A DNA stretch of 62,118 nt from an uncultured Phocaeicola sp. (GTDB lineage Bacteria; Bacteroidota; Bacteroidia; Bacteroidales; Bacteroidaceae). Below are positions 1-9,714 of the stretch, piece after piece. The stretch covers positions 1 through 62,118 of the forward strand of contig CAUBDX010000015.1 in the NCBI GenBank assembly GCA_958434805.1. Direction: 5' to 3'. Below the pieces are notes generated by a model. It worked only from the letters and a program-made list of their open reading frames with translations. It was not told where the DNA came from and did no database searches. Position 1 is the first letter of the stretch, and each line of letters opens with the position of its first letter. The translations under genes were made by a program, and so were the position numbers.

Positions 1-45
1 ATCGGCTGAAAAACAGCCGATAAAATTGTCGTAGCGGAAAATAGA

Positions 46-2955
46 ATGGTTACTGCAGTGATGGCAATCCAATCGCTGTTCGCCCAAGACTTTTCTGTTA
101 AAGGTAAAGTATTTGACGGAGAAAGCAACGAACCGCTGATTGGTGTAACGATCATGCAGGAGGGTACTAATAATGGAGTTATTACCGACATCGACGGAAG
201 CTACTCCATTGAGATCAAAGGTGTTGCTAAAGCTACGCTGGTGTATTCATACATCGGTATGCAATCGCAACAGCACGTAGTGACTCCACAGACCCACAAG
301 CTGGACATCACGATGAAATCGGATGCGCAGATGGTGGATGAAGTGGTAGTAGTTGCCTACGGAGTTCGTAAAAAGGGGACCATTGCCGGTTCGGTTTCGA
401 CAGTTAAGTCGGAAAAAATGGAAAATGTGCCTGCCCCAAGTTTTGATCAAGCCCTGCAGGGTCAAAGTGCCGGCTTGACGGTCATTTCTAACTCCGGTGA
501 ACCCAGTAAGGCTGCCGTATTCCAGATTCGTGGAACAAACTCCATCAACTCGGGTACAGCTCCGTTGTTTATCTTAGACGGGGTGCCCATCTCAAGTGCC
601 GACTTCAACACCCTGAGTCCGAATGACATTGAAAGCATCTCCGTGCTTAAGGATGCATCTTCTACCTCTATCTATGGTGCACGTGCTGCCAACGGGGTGG
701 TCGTGATTACCAGCAAGCGTGGTTTGTCAATGGACAAAGCCAAAGTAACCTTGCGTGCTCAGTATGGTTTCTCACAGTTAGCACGTACCAACTGGGACTT
801 GATGAACACTGCCGAACGTATTGCTTTCGAAAAAGAAATCGGCATCGATGCGGGTCAAGACTACAACTTGCTTTCACGCACCGACATCAACTGGCTCGAC
901 ATGGTGTTCAACGACCGTGCACCGCTTCAGAACTATGAAATCTCGGTGAACCGTGCTACCGACCGCTTGAACTATTACGTATCGGGTGGTTTCTATGATC
1001 AGGAAGGTATTGCCCAAAGCTCTGAGTTCCGCCGTTATAACCTGCGTGCCAATGCAGAGGTGAAAGCCAGCAGCTGGCTGAAAATCGGCACCAACACCAT
1101 GAGTGCCTACGAAGAAACCCAGCAGGCTGACGACGGTAGCTACACCATCGTAACCCCGATTTCTGCCAGCCGCTTCATGTTGCCTTACTGGAATCCCTAC
1201 AAGGAAGACGGTTCGCTGGCTACCATCAAAGACGGAAGCTGGGCGGGTACCAGTGAAAACCCGATTCTTTACATGGAGCAGAATCCGGTAAAATATAAAA
1301 AATATAAAGTGCTTTCTACGGTATATGCCGAAATCACTCCGATTGAAAACCTGACAATCCGTTCTCAGTTCGGCGTAGACTATACGCATACCACCGCTTT
1401 CTTGCAGTCATTCCCAAGCCTTTCAGTGAACAACGGTCTGGGTACCGCTGCCCGCAGAAGCACCGATATGCTGAGCCTGACCGAAACAACGACTGCCAGC
1501 TACCGCTTCAATATCAAAGATGACCACCAGTTTAATGTCATGCTGGGTCAGGAAGGTGTAGATTACCGCTATGAAGGCTTCGATGTATATTCGAAAGGTC
1601 AGACTAACGACTTCCTTACCAATGTATCATCGGGTACGCGTGCATCAAGCTGGGCTGATACCTTCAGCAGCTATGCTTATCTGTCTTTCTTCCTCCGTGG
1701 AGAATATAACTATAAAGATTTGTATTATGCCGACTTCTCGGTACGTACCGATGCTTCTTCACGTTTCGGTAAAGACCACCGTTGGGGTACATTCTGGTCA
1801 CTGGGCTTCATGTGGAATGCCAAACAGGAAAACTTCCTGAAAGACATTGACTGGCTGACCAACGCACAGGTTGCTTTGAGTACCGGTACTTCGGGTAACT
1901 CAGAAATTCCAAACTATGACCACTTGGCATTAGTTGCGGGAGGTCCGAATTACAACGACGAAGCAGGTATCTATCCGGCACAGAGCGGAAACGAAGAACT
2001 GGGATGGGAACAGACTTGGTCAAACAACGTAGGTGTGCGTCTCGGATTCTGGAACCGTGCCAACCTGAATGTGGAATTCTACCATAAGAAAACCACTAAC
2101 ATGCTGATGAGTGTGCCTGAATCATACGCCGTAACCGGTGAAGGCTATCGCTGGAAAAACGTGGGTGCCATGGTAAACCGTGGTGTAGAAATCACTGCCG
2201 ACGGCGACATCATCCGTACCAAAGATTTCGTATGGAACGTCAGTGCCAATGTTTCTTATAACATGAACAAGCTGACTGAACTTTATAACGGAGTAGAAGA
2301 ATACGTAAACTCTACTACGGGTGTGAAGTTTATGGTAGGTCATTCGGTACATGAATTCTTCCTGAACCGCTATGCCGGCGTAAACCCTGCCAACGGCGAC
2401 GCGTTGTGGTATGACAAAGACGGAAACATCACCAACGAGTTCCGCGAAAGCGATAAGGTTATGACTGGAAAATCATTCGACTCTCCGTGGATGGGAGGTT
2501 TCGGTACAACCTTGAGTTGGAAAGGTTTCCAACTTTCAGCTCAGTTCAGCTGGATGGCGAAACGATTCGTGATGAATAACGACCGCTTCTTCGAAGAAAG
2601 CAACGGACTTTATACGGTGTATAACCAGTCGAAACGTTTGCTGTACGACCGCTGGAAAAACCCGGGCGATATCACCGATATTCCCCGCTATGGCGAAGTG
2701 GCACAGCTCGACGACCGTTTCCTTGAAAATGCTTCATTCATGCGTCTGAAAAACCTGAGTCTGGCTTATACCTTGCCGCAGTCGTTACTGAAGAAAAGCA
2801 AATTCTTTACTTCGGCACGTCTGTATATACAGGGACAGAACTTATGGACCATCACCGGATTCAACGGATTAGATCCTGAAGTAGCATCTAATGTATATCA
2901 AGCACAGTATCCGGCAACACGCCAGTTCACATTTGGTGCAGAATTATCATTCTAA
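46..2955 (+). CDS. SusC/RagA-family TonB-dependent outer-membrane receptor
   Basis: Outer-membrane TonB-dependent transporter of 969 residues that imports a ligand captured by the SusD partner encoded 12 nt downstream. A carboxypeptidase-regulatory-like domain occupies about residues 19-100, followed by a plug domain (about 110-225, ending near the NGVVVITSKRG signature) and a beta-barrel that closes with the C-terminal phenylalanine usual for this family. The signal peptide is oddly short: 14 residues ending in FAQ, with no basic N-region. An in-frame TGA lies at 7-9 and no better start is visible, so the 5' end may be damaged or abnormal in this assembly. The family assignment is firm; the substrate is unknown. 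The neighbours (LRR lipoproteins and a subtilase, no glycosidase) suggest protein or peptide rather than glycan. Confidence 0.93.
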   Translation: MVTAVMAIQSLFAQDFSVKGKVFDGESNEPLIGVTIMQEGTNNGVITDIDGSYSIEIKGVAKATLVYSYIGMQSQQHVVTPQTHKLDITMKSDAQMVDEVVVVAYGVRKKGTIAGSVSTVKSEKMENVPAPSFDQALQGQSAGLTVISNSGEPSKAAVFQIRGTNSINSGTAPLFILDGVPISSADFNTLSPNDIESISVLKDASSTSIYGARAANGVVVITSKRGLSMDKAKVTLRAQYGFSQLARTNWDLMNTAERIAFEKEIGIDAGQDYNLLSRTDINWLDMVFNDRAPLQNYEISVNRATDRLNYYVSGGFYDQEGIAQSSEFRRYNLRANAEVKASSWLKIGTNTMSAYEETQQADDGSYTIVTPISASRFMLPYWNPYKEDGSLATIKDGSWAGTSENPILYMEQNPVKYKKYKVLSTVYAEITPIENLTIRSQFGVDYTHTTAFLQSFPSLSVNNGLGTAARRSTDMLSLTETTTASYRFNIKDDHQFNVMLGQEGVDYRYEGFDVYSKGQTNDFLTNVSSGTRASSWADTFSSYAYLSFFLRGEYNYKDLYYADFSVRTDASSRFGKDHRWGTFWSLGFMWNAKQENFLKDIDWLTNAQVALSTGTSGNSEIPNYDHLALVAGGPNYNDEAGIYPAQSGNEELGWEQTWSNNVGVRLGFWNRANLNVEFYHKKTTNMLMSVPESYAVTGEGYRWKNVGAMVNRGVEITADGDIIRTKDFVWNVSANVSYNMNKLTELYNGVEEYVNSTTGVKFMVGHSVHEFFLNRYAGVNPANGDALWYDKDGNITNEFRESDKVMTGKSFDSPWMGGFGTTLSWKGFQLSAQFSWMAKRFVMNNDRFFEESNGLYTVYNQSKRLLYDRWKNPGDITDIPRYGEVAQLDDRFLENASFMRLKNLSLAYTLPQSLLKKSKFFTSARLYIQGQNLWTITGFNGLDPEVASNVYQAQYPATRQFTFGAELSF

Positions 2956-2967
2956 ACAAGAACAAAA

Positions 2968-4509
2968 ATGAAAATTAAAAATATAAAACTATATCTCTTG
3001 TCGATTTGCCTGACCTGCTCTTTTGCTTCTTGTCTGGACAAGTATCCCGAAGATGCCATGCGCATGGAGGAGGCAATCAACACTCCGGAGGATGTAAATC
3101 AGCTGGTGATTGGTATCTACTCGGCATTCAAGAGCCCGGCACTCTATTCGGGTTACCTTACCTTGCTGCCGGATATCCAGACCGACCTCGTATATGGAGT
3201 GATTGGTAATACCAATATATATGGTGACATTTGGCGCTGGAATGACATCCAGTCAACCAATACAGAAATAGAAAAAGTATATGGTGCACTTTACAATGTA
3301 ATCAATCAGGCAAACTTTTTGCTTGACAATGTAGAGCGCGTACGCAATAACGCTTTGAGCACCGAAAATCCTGACGAAGCGCTCGATAAGCTGGATCAGT
3401 ACTGCGGTGAAGCTTACTTTGCCCGTGCTCTGGCTTACTCGGAACTGATTAAGCTGTTCTGTAAGTCGTATGAAAGTGATGAGGAAGCTGCCAACGAGTT
3501 GGGCGTTGTTTTGACGCTGCACTATAAGGGAGATGAACCGATGAAGCGTGCTTCACTGAAAGACTCGTATGCCTTGGTTCTCGAAGATTTGGACAAGGCT
3601 GCCGACCTGCTGAAGTTGGAAGAGGATTATAATCCAGCTACTCATGGTGCCCTGTTTAATACGACCTACTTCAACGAATATACAGTTCATGCACTCCGTG
3701 CACGTGTAGCCTTGTACATGCGCAATTGGGACGATGCCATCAAGTATGCTTCAAAGGTGATTGACAGCAAGTATTACATTCTGTCGAGCGTAAACCAGTA
3801 TGTATCGAATGATGTAAACTACTACAAGTACATGTGGACCAGCGATAACTCAACCGAAGCCATCTGGAAAGTTGGATTTACCATCAACTCTTACGGAGGT
3901 GCCTTGGGAACCGTGTTCAGCAACTATGACTTCGTTTCGTTCAAGCCCGACTATGTACCAGCCAACTGGGTGTTCGACCTCTACGCTGATGCCGACCTGC
4001 GTGCTCCGGCTATCTTCAAGACCACGCTTACCGGCTATAGTCACGCATTGCAATGGCCGCTGCTCATCAAGTACTTCGGTAATGAATCATTCCAGCAGTA
4101 CAATGTATTCCATGTATCTATGCCGAAGGTATTCCGTCTGTCAGAACAATACCTCATCCGTGCAGAAGCTTATGTACAGAAAGAGAAATTCAACGAAGCC
4201 GGAAACGACATCACTACCCTGCGTACAGCCCGTTACGAGACTTACGGTGGCGGTACTTCTATGAGCAAGCAGAACGCAATGGAAGTTATCGAGCAGGAAC
4301 GTGTAAAGGAACTCTATATGGAGGGCTTCCGTCTGCAAGACTTGAAACGCTGGCACAAAGGTTTCGAACGTAAGCCGCAGGAGCAGACACTCGATACCGG
4401 CAACCGCCTGAAAGTGGAAAAAGACGATCCGCTGTTTGTATGGCCTATCCCGCAGCATGAGCTGGAAGCACCCGGATCGGAAATTGAACCTAATGAGAGT
4501 AACAAATAA
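2968..4509 (+). CDS. SusD/RagB-family nutrient-binding surface lipoprotein
   Basis: Surface lipoprotein of 513 residues that caps the SusC-like barrel and binds substrate. It has a lipoprotein signal peptide with lipobox FASC (Cys22), an acidic stretch after the cysteine, an N-terminal TPR-like helical region (about residues 80-260), and the typical C-terminal SusD segment with the ERVKELYMEGFR helix and the LKRW motif near residue 460, ending in a WPIP turn. The 12-nt gap from the SusC-like gene shows co-transcription. Length and order are normal for a SusC/SusD pair. Specificity cannot be read from the sequence. Confidence 0.94.
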   Translation: MKIKNIKLYLLSICLTCSFASCLDKYPEDAMRMEEAINTPEDVNQLVIGIYSAFKSPALYSGYLTLLPDIQTDLVYGVIGNTNIYGDIWRWNDIQSTNTEIEKVYGALYNVINQANFLLDNVERVRNNALSTENPDEALDKLDQYCGEAYFARALAYSELIKLFCKSYESDEEAANELGVVLTLHYKGDEPMKRASLKDSYALVLEDLDKAADLLKLEEDYNPATHGALFNTTYFNEYTVHALRARVALYMRNWDDAIKYASKVIDSKYYILSSVNQYVSNDVNYYKYMWTSDNSTEAIWKVGFTINSYGGALGTVFSNYDFVSFKPDYVPANWVFDLYADADLRAPAIFKTTLTGYSHALQWPLLIKYFGNESFQQYNVFHVSMPKVFRLSEQYLIRAEAYVQKEKFNEAGNDITTLRTARYETYGGGTSMSKQNAMEVIEQERVKELYMEGFRLQDLKRWHKGFERKPQEQTLDTGNRLKVEKDDPLFVWPIPQHELEAPGSEIEPNESNK

Positions 4510-4523
4510 AAAACAGACTGATA

Positions 4524-5423
4524 ATGAAAAAGCGAATAATGCAATGTATGGCAGTGGCAGTAGCGGCTATCGCACTGTTCAGCTGCGAGCAGGACAAGCC
4601 GATGTATTCCGGCAAAAATTATCTGATGTTTTCCGATACGATTTATTACTATCCCGTACAAGAGAGCAATGAGGTGTTCCAGGTACCGGTATCGGCTACC
4701 GAAAAAGCCGATTATGACCGTACCTTCGGTGTGGAAATCATTGACAAGGAAAGTAATGCCATCGAGGGCAAACATTACAACCTGCTCTCAAACACCGTAA
4801 CCATCAAGGCGGGTGAAATGAGTGCATCGGTCGATGTGGAAGGGGTGTACGATAACATCGGTATCGGTGACTCACTGGGCTTTGCCTTGCGTCTGGTGAT
4901 TCCGGAAGAAGAAAAATGGGACCTCTACGGCGATGAAGCCAAGGTGGTGATGCAGAAATCTTGTCCCTTCGATATCAATAACTTTACCGGATACTGTGTG
5001 GTAACTTCTACGTATTTTACCGAATACATCCAGAACATCAAGAAGCGTCTGATTGAAACCGAACTCGATCCGGAAGAGGAAAATACAGTAATTCTGAAAA
5101 AACTGTATTACGACGGATTCGATGTGAAGTTGCGCTTCAGCCGCAAGGATGTTATGGAACCGAAGGTGGAAATGGACGAACAGACACTGACCACTACCGG
5201 AGAGGCATTCGGAACCATCTATGGCGACGGTAAACTTCAGGTGAGCCAGCCTAAGGTCTATACTTCCTATTACAGCAGCTGCGAAAACTTCGTGATGCAG
5301 TATGTCACGCTAAGCGTATATAATAAAGACGGATCGCTCTTCGGTACTGTGAGTACATACGCCCACCTGTTGGAATGGATCAGCGATGCGGAAGCAGAAG
5401 AACTAAAAGATCAAGGTTTTTAA
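4524..5423 (+). CDS. Surface lipoprotein, DUF4843/DUF4984-like
   Basis: Lipoprotein of 299 residues with Cys21 in the lipobox LFSC followed by EQDK, an acidic pattern compatible with surface export in Bacteroidetes. The N-terminal half is beta-rich and resembles DUF4843-type proteins that follow SusD genes; the C-terminal half, from about residue 150 (NFTGYCVVTS), resembles the DUF4984 family. Both family names come from memory of similar loci and were not searched. The gene lies 14 nt after the SusD-like gene in the same operon, so an accessory surface substrate-binding role is likely. No catalytic motif is visible. Confidence 0.7.
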   Translation: MKKRIMQCMAVAVAAIALFSCEQDKPMYSGKNYLMFSDTIYYYPVQESNEVFQVPVSATEKADYDRTFGVEIIDKESNAIEGKHYNLLSNTVTIKAGEMSASVDVEGVYDNIGIGDSLGFALRLVIPEEEKWDLYGDEAKVVMQKSCPFDINNFTGYCVVTSTYFTEYIQNIKKRLIETELDPEEENTVILKKLYYDGFDVKLRFSRKDVMEPKVEMDEQTLTTTGEAFGTIYGDGKLQVSQPKVYTSYYSSCENFVMQYVTLSVYNKDGSLFGTVSTYAHLLEWISDAEAEELKDQGF

Positions 5424-5448
5424 ACGTATATAAGAAACAACAAACAAT

Positions 5449-6981
5449 ATGAAAAAACTATTATTCAAAAACTGGCTGGTGCTGATGAGCCTCGTAATGG
5501 CATGTGGTTTTACAGCATGTGATGACGATGATGACAACGTAGGCACTGCCCCTATATTCCCTGAGAAGCAGGAAATCAACTTGGCTGCCGGTGGTTCGCA
5601 GGAGTTTTCTTTTGAAGCAAACACCAACTGGAGTTTGTCTTCATCGGCTATCTGGTGCGTGTTTGTAAAAGATGAAGTAGAAAGTTTCGTTTTGTCGGGT
5701 ACTCCGGGTAAACAAACCGTAACCGTGAAAATGACGGACGATGCGCCGGCTCACGAAACCAGTGTAGCAAAACTGGAATTGACTATGGGTGGCGAAAAAG
5801 TGGTGATCGGTGAAGTTCGCCGTGAAGCGCAGGGCTACGACTTGCAGCTTTTCGATGAAGAAGGCAACCCTATTACTGAACTGGAAGTGGGTTACAACGA
5901 CTTCAAACGCTTTAAAGTGAAAGCGAACTACCGTTTTGCTGTTACCAACAAACCGAACTGGGTAAAACTGGAAGGTGATGCATTGGTAGGGGGTATCAAC
6001 AAGGAAGTTACCGGTGGATTGGAAATCATCCAAGATGGTAATATGGAAAAATACCCGGTTACTGCCGAACAGAAATATACGCTTACTTTTGCTTCGGAAG
6101 ACGGTAAGAGTGAAAAGCAGATTCCGTTAGTGTTCGGTGGTATGTCAGCTAAAGATATGGATATTGTTGACGGTCCTACTGCCAACAGATGGTCTTGGAC
6201 GATTTCTGAAGATGGAAAGACTTTCACCAACGGTGCAGGTGTATCCGGTGGTAATGGTACAAGCTACAACAAGCATGTGTCTTTCACTTTGAAAGCTAAA
6301 AATGATGACTTCAAGATTGTCATGATTAATATTCAAGAATATAGTTATCCGGGAATGGATCCAATAAGAATTCCTGAAGTTATGGAAAATGGATGGTTGC
6401 ATTACGATATCAAAGAAAATTGTAATGTTATTCTTACTGCTGATCCACTTGACAGTGAATCAAAAACCGCATATGTATTGGCTTTCCCAACTGCTAAATA
6501 CAACGAGTTATTGGAAGGTGGTGACATTCTCATGAATATATTCGATGAGAATAATGAATTGAAATATGAGTATGATAAATACTTACTAATGCTTGCTACT
6601 CAAAAGGTCATTGAACAAACAGAAGAAACTGGATTTAAAGTGATTGGATACAATGACTCTGGTGAAACAGATGAACCTGAAATCACCAAATATGAAGGTG
6701 ATACAGGAATGGGAAATATTCCAGCTTATACTATGGTAGGTAAAGTAGGATTTGATTATAATATTGACCCTGATTTAGGAGAATATGAAGCAAGCTGGAA
6801 TTGCGGTCCTTCTTGGGATCCCAATACAGTTTTGGATATCAAAGCCGATGAGGTATATACCAAAACCGTAAACATCAAAATAACCAAAGAATTTTCTGAA
6901 GAAATTCAAGTAATGTTTGGTGACTTAGAAATGGGAGAATCTGGAATAAAGAAAATTCTCGTAATTAAGCCTAACAATTAA
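5449..6981 (+). CDS. Surface lipoprotein with BACON-like N-terminal domain
   Basis: Lipoprotein of 510 residues: lipobox FTAC (Cys24) followed by five aspartates, a strong surface-export-like signal. Residues about 30-125 form an Ig-like beta sandwich similar to BACON domains (a W near the middle, then a VAKLELT strand). The remainder has no recognisable enzyme motif and may belong to a DUF5003-type family, a tentative call. It lies 25 nt after the DUF4843-like gene. Composition changes inside the gene: the first 800 bp match the neighbours, while about 6290-6980 is clearly more AT-rich, suggesting a recombined C-terminal, possibly ligand-contacting, domain. Confidence 0.7.
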   Translation: MKKLLFKNWLVLMSLVMACGFTACDDDDDNVGTAPIFPEKQEINLAAGGSQEFSFEANTNWSLSSSAIWCVFVKDEVESFVLSGTPGKQTVTVKMTDDAPAHETSVAKLELTMGGEKVVIGEVRREAQGYDLQLFDEEGNPITELEVGYNDFKRFKVKANYRFAVTNKPNWVKLEGDALVGGINKEVTGGLEIIQDGNMEKYPVTAEQKYTLTFASEDGKSEKQIPLVFGGMSAKDMDIVDGPTANRWSWTISEDGKTFTNGAGVSGGNGTSYNKHVSFTLKAKNDDFKIVMINIQEYSYPGMDPIRIPEVMENGWLHYDIKENCNVILTADPLDSESKTAYVLAFPTAKYNELLEGGDILMNIFDENNELKYEYDKYLLMLATQKVIEQTEETGFKVIGYNDSGETDEPEITKYEGDTGMGNIPAYTMVGKVGFDYNIDPDLGEYEASWNCGPSWDPNTVLDIKADEVYTKTVNIKITKEFSEEIQVMFGDLEMGESGIKKILVIKPNN

Positions 6982-7002
6982 TAAAGACAAACTCATTAAT
7001 CA

Positions 7003-9708
7003 ATGAATATAAAGAAATTACATAACCTGTTCCTCCTGCCACTGTTGCTCGGTTTGCTGAGCATCGTGATGCCGGGATGTTCGGACGATGATGAAAACGC
7101 CTTGCAGAGCGAGTACGGCTACGTACAGTTCAAGCTCTACAAAGATGCATCGTTCGGGGCAGAAGTAGCCAGCCGAGCCGCTGTCAACAACCAGTTGGAC
7201 TCGCTCTACGATGCCAAGAAGATTAAAGTGATTTTGGAATATAACGGCACACAGGTTTCACAGACCTTGCCGCTACATTCTTACAATGCGGAAAATGCAG
7301 AGTTTGGCTTGCGAAGCGACAAACTTCAGCTTACTACCGGTACTTATACCATCATCGGTTATTATATCTATAATAAACTCGACCAGCAGATACTTGCCGG
7401 ATCGGCTACTGAGGACAATACGTTTAACGTAGTGAGCGGCGGACTGGAAGTGAAACCGCTTGCCATCGAAACAGCAAAACGCGGTATGGTTCAGTTCAAA
7501 CTCGAAAAAACCGGACTGAGCCGTGCGGCAGGTGCTTATTTGTTCAACACCATCCGTCTGGTAGATGTAACCGTAACCAACACCTTTACTCGCGAATCCA
7601 AGACTTTCAAGAAACTGAAAGTGAAATATCAGGAAGAGTTCCTGGGACCGGATGAATATGAAAAGCCGGAAGACTTGCAGGATACTGACGACCAGTATAA
7701 GAAGATTGGTACCGCTCAGTGTGACACCACCGTATGGTTGCCTGCCGGTAACTACCGCGTAACTTCATACACCACCTACTCTAAAAACGGTAGCGTGGAA
7801 ACGGCTCTTGAAACACAGCCGGTAGAAGGTAAGACGTTTGTCATCAGTGACAATGCTACCAACACCGAGGCTGTTGTGCCTATCAAGTTATCAGAAACCT
7901 TTGAGTATATCAAAGACTATCTGGCTTTGAAGGAAATCTGGGAAGCGATGGGTGGAAAAGACTGGAGCTTCTATGGCGATGCGGCAGCTCACGGAACCAA
8001 CTGGAACTTTAACAAAGAGTTGGATATGTGGGGTGAACAGCCGGGCGTTACCTTGAATAATCAGGGACGCGTGGTGGGTCTGGTTTTGGCTGGATTCGGT
8101 GCAAAGGGATTCTTGCCCGATGCCATCGGTCAGCTCACTGAACTGGAAGTATTGAACCTCGGATCGCACGACGAAAAAGTGGGCGGCCATATGTATCAGG
8201 AGTCCGACTTCAAGAACGGACTGAATGAACAGCAGAAGAAGAACATGCGTTATCACTATGAGAAGCATTTCTTGAAATACGACCCGCGTGCCGGCATGTC
8301 GGAAATGATTGTGAATAGCGTCAACAGCGACCCGAGCCAGAAACAAATCAACAAGAACAGCCGCATCACGCTGAAAGATACTCAAATCGGTGTGATGACT
8401 AGCCAAATTGAAGGCGTTTCAAAGGCTATCTACCGCCTGACAAAGTTGCAGCAGTTCTACATCGGTAATGCACCGGTGAAATATAACCAAATTGCCACAG
8501 CGTTTACCGATGCCGACAAGGCTGACTCTCCGTATAAAGTGTATTCGGAAGAATTTACTGAAGATGCATGGAGCAAGATGACAGCATTGACCGATATCGA
8601 GCTGTATAACTGCCCGCTGCTGACTCAGATTCCAGAATTCTATTATAACCTGCCGGAACTGCAGGCTTTCAACATTGCCTGCAACAGAGGTATCAGTGCA
8701 GACCAGCTCCGTGAAGACTTTACGAGACTGGCTTCAGAAGAGGTAGGTAAGAAAATCCAGATTCTCTACATGGGGTATAACAACCTAGAAGAACTGCCAG
8801 AAAACAGTGCATTGAAGAATATGGTTAAGTTGGGCTTGCTCGACTTGACGCATAACAACGTGAAGAAACTGCATCCGTTTGGTTCACACGTTCGTCTGAG
8901 TTCTTTGTATCTCGACAACAATGAAATCACAGAAATCCCGGCTAATTTCTGCGGATTTACCGAAGAAGTGGAAACTTTGGGCTTCGCTAATAACAAGCTG
9001 ACGAAGATTCCGAATATCTTCGATGCTTCATCGGTATTCGTTATGGGCGGTGTGAACTTCTCGAACAATGAAATCGACGGTGTAGAAGATCCGGAAAACT
9101 TCAAGGGTATCAACGCCGCAAGCGTAACCTTGTCGTATAACAAGTTCACAACATTCCCGAAAGAACTCTTTACCTCCGGTTCACCGATTAGTACGCTGGA
9201 TATGAGCAACAACCTGCTGACCGAAATTCCGAAGGGCTCTATCAAGGGTAAGAAAGTCTATTTGCTGGGCATCATCGACTTACGTTTCAACAAGTTGACT
9301 AAGTTGTCGGATGACTTCCGTTCAACCACACTCCCCTATCTTACCAATATGGACTTGAGCTACAACTGCTTCACCGAGGTTCCGCCCGAACCGCTGAACA
9401 GTGCCAACCTGCGTGCCATCGGTATCCGTCACCAGCGTGACGCGAAAGGAAACCGTACGCTACGTAAATGGCCTACCGGCATTACCTTGTGCCCCAGCCT
9501 GACTCAGCTGCAGATTGGTTCGAACGACATCCGTAAGGTAGACGAGACACTGACTCCGCGTCTGTATATCCTCGACATTGCAGATAACCCGAACATCTCA
9601 ATCGATGTGACCAGCATCTGCCCGTACCTCGAACAAAACCTGGTACGTCTGTTCTACGATAAGACTCAGGATATCCGCGGATGTGATGCGTTAGGAATTG
9701 AACATTAA
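7003..9708 (+). CDS. Leucine-rich-repeat surface lipoprotein (DUF4458-like N-terminus)
   Basis: Lipoprotein of 901 residues. The lipobox MPGC (Cys26) is followed by SDDDEN. Residues about 30-300 are a beta-rich region resembling DUF4458; from about 340 to 890 there are many leucine-rich repeats of the LxxLxLxxNxLxxIP type, with phrases such as LDLTHNNVKKL and LDNNEITEIP. LRR solenoids bind proteins, which supports a protein-capture role at the cell surface. It is co-transcribed with the preceding gene (21-nt gap) and 6 nt upstream of a second LRR lipoprotein. No catalytic residues are apparent. Confidence 0.8.
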   Translation: MNIKKLHNLFLLPLLLGLLSIVMPGCSDDDENALQSEYGYVQFKLYKDASFGAEVASRAAVNNQLDSLYDAKKIKVILEYNGTQVSQTLPLHSYNAENAEFGLRSDKLQLTTGTYTIIGYYIYNKLDQQILAGSATEDNTFNVVSGGLEVKPLAIETAKRGMVQFKLEKTGLSRAAGAYLFNTIRLVDVTVTNTFTRESKTFKKLKVKYQEEFLGPDEYEKPEDLQDTDDQYKKIGTAQCDTTVWLPAGNYRVTSYTTYSKNGSVETALETQPVEGKTFVISDNATNTEAVVPIKLSETFEYIKDYLALKEIWEAMGGKDWSFYGDAAAHGTNWNFNKELDMWGEQPGVTLNNQGRVVGLVLAGFGAKGFLPDAIGQLTELEVLNLGSHDEKVGGHMYQESDFKNGLNEQQKKNMRYHYEKHFLKYDPRAGMSEMIVNSVNSDPSQKQINKNSRITLKDTQIGVMTSQIEGVSKAIYRLTKLQQFYIGNAPVKYNQIATAFTDADKADSPYKVYSEEFTEDAWSKMTALTDIELYNCPLLTQIPEFYYNLPELQAFNIACNRGISADQLREDFTRLASEEVGKKIQILYMGYNNLEELPENSALKNMVKLGLLDLTHNNVKKLHPFGSHVRLSSLYLDNNEITEIPANFCGFTEEVETLGFANNKLTKIPNIFDASSVFVMGGVNFSNNEIDGVEDPENFKGINAASVTLSYNKFTTFPKELFTSGSPISTLDMSNNLLTEIPKGSIKGKKVYLLGIIDLRFNKLTKLSDDFRSTTLPYLTNMDLSYNCFTEVPPEPLNSANLRAIGIRHQRDAKGNRTLRKWPTGITLCPSLTQLQIGSNDIRKVDETLTPRLYILDIADNPNISIDVTSICPYLEQNLVRLFYDKTQDIRGCDALGIEH

Positions 9709-9714
9709 TAAATC

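Noticed and set aside
1..21. Terminator at the window start
   Set aside because: The palindrome is strong, but no T tract follows on the plus strand and the upstream gene is outside the window, so it is only noted as a palindrome.
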